From contig CAIIXF020000006.1 in the NCBI GenBank assembly GCA_903813345.2, forward strand, positions 34,572,436 through 34,634,435: DNA of 62,000 bases, read 5' to 3'. Below are positions 56,657-62,000 of this stretch, piece by piece (positions within the stretch are counted from its first letter, which is position 1; the number at the start of each line of letters is the position of its first letter). A program made the translations under genes and the position numbers. The DNA comes from Owenia fusiformis (lineage: Eukaryota; Annelida; Polychaeta; Sabellida; Oweniidae). The notes under the pieces are model-generated. The model did not search any database. It was given only the letters and a program-made list of their open reading frames with translations, and was not told the DNA's origin.

Positions 56657-56724
56657 ATGCGTTTCATCTTCTTGGTGGTAACATTTTTAACTCCCACGTT
56701 AACCAACTCTCAAAATACCAAGAT
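56657..56724 (+). pseudogene. Signal-peptide-like reading frame cut by transposon
   Basis: ATG (context AACAATG) opens MRFIFLVVTFLTPTLTNSQN, a good secretory signal with a likely cut after TNS. The frame runs straight into the element at 56725. Past the element and target duplication (61378 on) the sequence continues in the same + direction, but only about 16 codons remain open. It could be a broken first exon; no partner is proven. Confidence 0.4.
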
Positions 56725-57439
56725 CACTGGGGGGTATCGTGATGCAACAACACCGTGTTGTTGCATCAAGATGGCCAGACTTCCGGTGATAGATTTTCGT
56801 ACGATGTTTTGTTTTCCCAATTTACACCCATTTCTAGGACGAGTTGCTTAATAATCATACACATGCAGTTAGCGCATGATCTATATTTTAAAAAACTGTC
56901 ATTGGTATACATGTAGCATCATCAAGAAGCGATAAATTCGTGGTTTTAATTCCTCACTATTGATGCAACAACACCACTCTGTTTCTTATCGATGATGCAA
57001 CAACACCAATGTGCTGATGCAAAAACGCCAATATAATGTATCATTGAACAACAAGAGAAACTGTTTTATGTTCTGTTTACAGGTGTAGGTCGGGACATGA
57101 ATAAAACGCGTGAGTCAGTGGTCCATGAACGAAACGTATTTTGTTTGGTCTCTTTGTCTATATCACAGTTAAAATGATATACAAGGCAAACTAAATAAAG
57201 TACAGAATCCCCGGGAGGCAATCTCATTGATATTGTATCTGAAAAATAAAGATTATGCATTTTCTAAATTAAATGCCCTTGATTTACCGTATGGAAATTG
57301 CTTACAAATAACTAATATAATTTTGGAAAGACAACAGTTATCAGTCATTTTGTGTTGTTAGTACCTCAATTGAAATACTCAATTCTGATTGGTTGATGAG
57401 CGGGCAACAAAATGTATTGTTAGTGTTGAAATACTCGAT

Positions 57440-58525
57440 TCTGATTGGGTGATTAGTAGCGGTCAAAATTATGTACTGTTGACCGCTACTAGGTACTGTT
57501 GACCGCTACTTCTGAAAAAAAGTTTCATGACGTCACAAAAAAACATGGAAGACGGACATTTTGTAAACGTTGATGAAAATGACTTTACTAGGCGACAAGT
57601 ATAGCAAAAATACAAATAGAAACCTAAAGTTAACATAAATTCACTAACGAATACGCCGTGATGTGCCAAATACATAGTTAAGCTACTTGCACTGTCTCCA
57701 TATTTTCTAAAAAATATTGCTGACGTGGTTCGGAGAAAAGGTTGTGAAATGAAGCCAAGACGATTGATGATTGTCGTCTATATGTTTATTATTAGTTTAC
57801 TCGGACTAACAAAACAATTGTAGACCTCTCCATTCGATCAACCGTCAAAATCATATACCTCGACTGTAAACCTCGACCTTCGGTCTCTGTCAACAGTAGT
57901 TTTTCGGTTTACAGTCTCGGTATACAATTTTGCCGGTTGGCCTCTGGGGAGGTCAACAATTGTAAACTGTTGACCACTACTAGGTACTGTTGACCCCTAT
58001 TTTTGAAAAATTGTTTTTTTAATGTTGAAATTTTTTTAATTTTGAAAAAATAAGTTGTGTAAAAAATTACAAGTATTCGACGGTTTGGGGATTTTTTGCT
58101 AAAATATGATACCTTTACTTATCAAATATGTTCACGTGATATTCGATTATATATTCGTCCAATTATTATATTATTTGGACTAACAGAACAATTGTTAACC
58201 TCTCTTTTCGGTCAACTGGCAAAAGTGTCCTCGACCTCTGGTCTTAATCAACAGTTCTTTCAAGGTTTACAGTATCGGTATACAATTTTGCCAGTTGACC
58301 TTAAGAGAGGTCTACAATTGTATATTATATCCTTCAAATTATTATATTCTTCGGACTAACAAACAATTGTTAACCTCTCTATTCGGTCAAGTGGCCAAAG
58401 TGTATACCTCAACAGCAAACCCTGAGAGTACTGTTGACCTCGACCTCTGAACTTTCAAGGATTACAGTATCGGTATACAATTTTGCCAGTTGACCTCAAG
58501 AGAGGTCTACAATTGTATATTGTTA
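57440..58525. repeat. Multi-hairpin GTTGACC element, copy 2 and diverged repeats
   Basis: 57440-57965 matches 7744-8232 in the same order (GTACTGTTGACCGCTA, GACGTCA, ACATTTTGTAAACGTTGATGA, TTGTCGTCTATATG, AACAATTGTAGACCTCTCC). Two diverged copies of the hairpin half follow at about 58160-58320 and 58345-58520. A GTGATATTCGA arm relative is at 58066-58145. Confidence 0.75.
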
Positions 58526-60350
58526 TGTCACCACCAAAAGTGGTGACATATTGTTATGGTCTCCGTTTTTTTGCGACGGCGGTTGGTGGTTGGCGTCCGG
58601 CGGTTGGTGGTTGGCGTCTGTAACAATTTCTTACAACTTCCTATAACTTAACAAATACTGTTTAGACTGACATCAGTTTTTTTCTAAATCATCTACATGT
58701 TCTCAGAAGTTCTTTAGATTTGACATTTGACCTTCAAATCTGACTTTAGATTTGACATTTGACCTTCTCAAGGTCAAAAAAGGTCAAAAAGGTCTGTTTT
58801 CAACTTGCTTCAAATTGACTAAATTTTTTTTTCAAAATCATCTACATGTTCTCAAAAATTCAAATCTGACTTTAGATTTGACTTAAGATTTGACATTTGA
58901 CCTTCAATGACCTTCTCAAAGTCAAAAAAGGTCTTTTTTCAACTTGCTTCAAATTGACTAAATTTTTTTTTCAAAATCATCTACATGTTCTCAGAAATTC
59001 AAATCTGACTTTAGATTTGACATTTGACCTTCAATGACCTTCTCAAGGTCAAAAAAGGTCAAAAGGTCAAAACGGTCTGTTTTCAACTTGCTTCAAATTG
59101 ACTAAAAAAATTTTTAAAAATCATCTACGTGTTCTCAGAAATTCAAATCTGACTTTAGATTTGACTTAAGATTTGACATTTGACCTTCAATGACCTTCCC
59201 AAAGTCAAAAAAGGTCTTTTTTCAACTTGCTTCAAATTGACTAAATTTTTTTTTCAAAATCATCTACATGTTCTCAGAAATTCAAATCTGACTTTAGATT
59301 TGACATTTGACCTTCAATGACCTTCTCAAGGTCAAAAAAGGTCAAAAGGTCAAAAAGGTCTGTTTTCAACTTGCTTCAAATTGACTAAAAAATTTTTTAA
59401 AAATCATCTACGTGTTCTCAGAAATTCAAATCTGACTTTAGATTTGACTTAAGATTTGACATTTGACCTTCAATGACCTTCTCAAAGTCAAAAAAGGTCA
59501 AAAAGGTCTTTTTTCAACTTGCTTCAAATTGACTAAATTTTTTTTTCAAAATCATCTACATGTTCTCAGAAATTCAAATCTGACTTTAGATTTGACATTT
59601 GACCTTCAATGACCTTCTCAATGTCAAAAAAGGTCAAAAAGGTTTTTTTTTCATCTTGCTTCAAATTAACTAAATTCTTTTTTCAAAATCATCTACATGT
59701 TCTCAGAAATTCAAATATGACTTTAGATTTGACTTTAGATTTGACATTTGACCTTCAATGACCTTCTCAAGGTCAAAAAAAGTCAAAAAGGTCTTTTTTC
59801 AACTTGCTTCAAATTGACTAATTTTTTTTTCAAAATCATCTACATGTTCTCAGAAATTCAAATCTGACTTTAGATTTGACATTTGACCTTTAATGACCTT
59901 CTCAAGGTAAAAAAGGTCAAAAAGGTCTGTTTTCAACTTGCTTCAAATTGACCAATTTTTTTTTCAAAATCGTCTACATGTTCTCAGAAGTTCAAATCTG
60001 ACTTTAGATTTGACATTTGACCTTCAATGACCTTTTCAAGGTCAAAAAGGTCTTTTTTCAACTTGCTTCAAATTTACTTAATTTTTTTTTCAAAATCATC
60101 TACATGTTCTCAGAAGTTCAAATCTGACTTTACATTTGACATTTGACCTTCAATGACCTTCTCAATGTCAAAAAAAGTCAAAGAGGTATTTTTTCAACTT
60201 GCTTCAAATTGACGAATTTTTTTTTCAAAATCATCTACATGTTCTAAGAAGTTCAAATCAAACCTTCTTAAGGTCAAAAGATATTTTCCAACTTGCTTTA
60301 AATTGACCAAATTGTTTTAGGTGGTGACATTTTGTCATGTTAATGCCTTG
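58524..60350 (+). mobile_element. GTCACCACC..GGTGACATATTG element with ~140-bp satellite core
   Basis: The head and tail match the short copy at 20923-21080. The core has about 12 units recognised by ACTTGCTTCAAATTGAC (first near 58804, last near 60290; spacing mostly 132-149 bp). Each unit also holds TTTGACATTTGACCTTCAATGACC and CATCTACATGTTCTCAGAA. Early units alternate between a CTGTTTTCAAC and a CTTTTTTCAAC form, giving a dimer of about 283 bp. Confidence 0.85.
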
Positions 60351-61590
60351 TATATCCTTTGTTATCCCACCCAAAGTATGATGTCATATATCAAGTTGAA
60401 GAGTTGTATACGCTGCTCAGGAGTTTACGCTATCCAGGAGTTGTACATCGTTCTCAAGAGTTGTATAGGATGAGTGTTGGTTTAATGATATTGCAGTTAT
60501 ACAATGCTATTATATAACGGTTATTTACTGAGAGGAATTCAATATTGGTTTTATTCCGAGAGACAATATGATATTTCCCGAGGGCCCGGGATATCTGGGA
60601 TAACTGCATCCCTATCAATTTACCTTTTTGGGCCCTAAATCTTATCACTTTTGTTTACCTTTTTACTCAGTCGGAGAGAAGGAATCCAAAGAGAGCAATA
60701 ATTATACATGTGCGTCGTGCATATTTTCCATTAAACGTGTAACTAAACGGCCTCTCTAATAAAGTCAATTAGACGTTTTTACACGTTGGCTCTCCAAATT
60801 GGAGGAAATAAAGAATCATATCATATTATATTATATCATAGATGAAGCAATCATCCCATCAATATAAGCTCACGAATATGGAGATAATATCCAATAGCTC
60901 ATCATGTTTACCGAGGACGAAACCCGGGGAACGAAAGATGTTTGTCCACCATTTTGAATGATACTAACTGGAGTCAGGGTCATCAAGCTATGGAACAGTG
61001 GTTTATAAAAATAGATTGAGTTACTAAAGCTTGACATGTTAAAGGCGATTGAAATTATACTATTAATTGGTGTTGCTGCATCATTGCTCAAATCTAGAGG
61101 AGTGTTGTTGCATCTTCGGTTTGGTGTTGTTGCATCAATAGTGAGGAACTAAAACCGTGAACTTATTGCTTCTTGGTGATGGTGCATGTATACTAATGAC
61201 AGTTTCTTTAAATATAGATCGTGCGCTAACTGCACGTGTATGGTTATTGAGCAACTCTTCCTAGAAATGGGTTTAATTGGGGAAACAAAATATCGTACGA
61301 AAATCTATCACCGGAAGTCTGGCCATCTTGATGCAACAACACGGTGTTGTTGCATCACGATACTCCCCAGTGAAGATGGAGACCAAAGCAGTAAACCAAC
61401 CACCCACGTATTCACTAGAGATGAACTGAAAACGAAGACATAGGCTATTGTCCTTGTAACAATATGGAGGAAATATCTAATCTGTTTATATGCATACAAT
61501 AAAATCGCGACCTCGTCGTAAACCAAAGTAAATCAGTTGTACTCGTGTTTTTGTTACAAAATGGGTCAAGTGTCCTCGTCGCTACCGGTA

Positions 61591-61811
61591 CCATGGTAAC
61601 AGGATTACACGATGCGTATCTAATGTACGAGAACATCACTAATCGATGGGTTCTTTATATTTCGAAACCAAAACTTTGGAATTACTTGCATCCAAATATG
61701 ATGTTGCTGGCAAACAAAGGAAAAGATTTGGGTTCCAGAATTCCGGTTATACAAAATGTCCTCATCTCGCCTATTCCCAGTGGCCCCAGTGGTACAGTTC
61801 AAACCTTCAGA
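61591..61811 (+). other. Possible coding exon of an unidentified gene
   Basis: ATG in a strong context (TACCATGG) opens MVTGLHDAYLMYENITNRWV, LYISKPKLWNYLHPNMMLLA and VLISPIPSGPSGTVQTFR, ending at donor GTATGT (61812). The same frame is open further upstream, so it could instead be an internal exon. The composition is protein-like. Family not recognised; the rest would lie beyond the window. Confidence 0.4.
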
Positions 61812-62000
61812 GTATGTTTCATTTTATTTTGATAATACTGCTATAAACAATTTACGATCAGTAACAATTATAGGTATCAACATGCACTTGAAGTATTTGT
61901 CTTTGCTGTACCTTGGTTAAACTCGTTGATCTGAATAATAAATCACATCAAAACAACGCAAGTGTTTTCAATTGGTAATCATAAATTGCATTTTCAACAT

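Larger units (their letters stand above)
56725..61372. mobile_element. 4.65 kb element with ~310-bp inverted arms and AAGAT duplication
   Basis: The left arm (56725-57035) and right arm (about 61060-61372) are inverted copies with few differences. The termini are CACTGGGG..CCCCAGTG, and AAGAT lies directly outside at 56720-56724 and 61373-61377. Each arm begins with a palindrome of GATGCAACAACAC and carries further direct copies of that word. The interior has no transposase frame; it contains the GTTGACC hairpin element and the GTCACCACC satellite element, probably later insertions. Ends and duplication length do not clearly fit one superfamily. Confidence 0.8.

Noticed and set aside
56725-61372. 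Assignment to Transib/RAG-like or CACTA transposons
   Set aside because: CACTG ends and a 5-bp duplication are suggestive, but no transposase is present and the terminal sequence does not continue as those families require.

Overview
This is eukaryotic nuclear DNA, and the best reading is an AT-rich marine invertebrate genome. Three kinds of evidence support this. Every recognisable host gene except two is split by GT-AG introns. The gene content is animal: membrane cytochrome b5 reductase, a Golgi galactose sulfotransferase and secreted sushi/CCP proteins. The introns and intergenic DNA are packed with LINE fragments, a hAT remnant, foldback/hairpin elements and satellites. I cannot name the phylum from sequence alone.

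Layout. (1) Bases 380-31092, + strand: an NADH-cytochrome b5 reductase gene spread over about 31 kb. Seven exons are certain, and a four-codon first coding exon at 380-391 is probable. Its introns hold most of the repeats in the left half of the window: a hAT remnant (6390-7359), a minisatellite that copies the gene's own splice acceptor (8254-8752), two 5'-truncated LINEs (about 9512-10985 on -, about 15560-17410 on +), a cluster of palindromes (17585-19235), and a foldback almost filling the last intron (27040-30830). Nested antisense in the 17.8 kb intron is an intact intronless Gal3ST-type sulfotransferase (22429-23604), with a 1.1 kb 26-bp minisatellite upstream of its start. (2) Bases 36195-43900, + strand: two tandem paralogues of a small secreted CCP-domain gene. 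Each has a signal-peptide exon followed by CCP exons, and the two carry copies of the same TA-flanked element in opposite orientation in introns. (3) A run of exactly 500 N (44913-45412) is an assembly gap. (4) Bases 45413-46363, +: a diaminopimelate epimerase (DapF) of Bacteroidota-like type, uninterrupted, with both catalytic cysteines. It lies on the same gap-free stretch as (5), bases 48504-53703, +: a 12-exon Gfo/Idh/MocA oxidoreductase of 451 residues. (6) Bases 54000-62000: mostly repeats, dominated by a 4.65 kb element with about 310-bp inverted arms (56725-61372) flanked by the duplication AAGAT. It interrupts a signal-peptide-like reading frame and contains a roughly 140-bp satellite. 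A possible exon of an unidentified gene is at 61591-61811.

How the genes relate. They do not form an operon and no shared pathway is evident. CYB5R feeds electrons from NADH to cytochrome b5 at a membrane, the sulfotransferase modifies galactose in the Golgi, and the CCP proteins are predicted to be secreted. The main biological surprise is the bacterial lysine/peptidoglycan-pathway enzyme embedded between animal genes. The main structural surprise is the multiplied splice acceptor in CYB5R.

All coordinates, exon joins and repeat boundaries were read by eye. Protein family calls rest on motif recognition, not on database searches.
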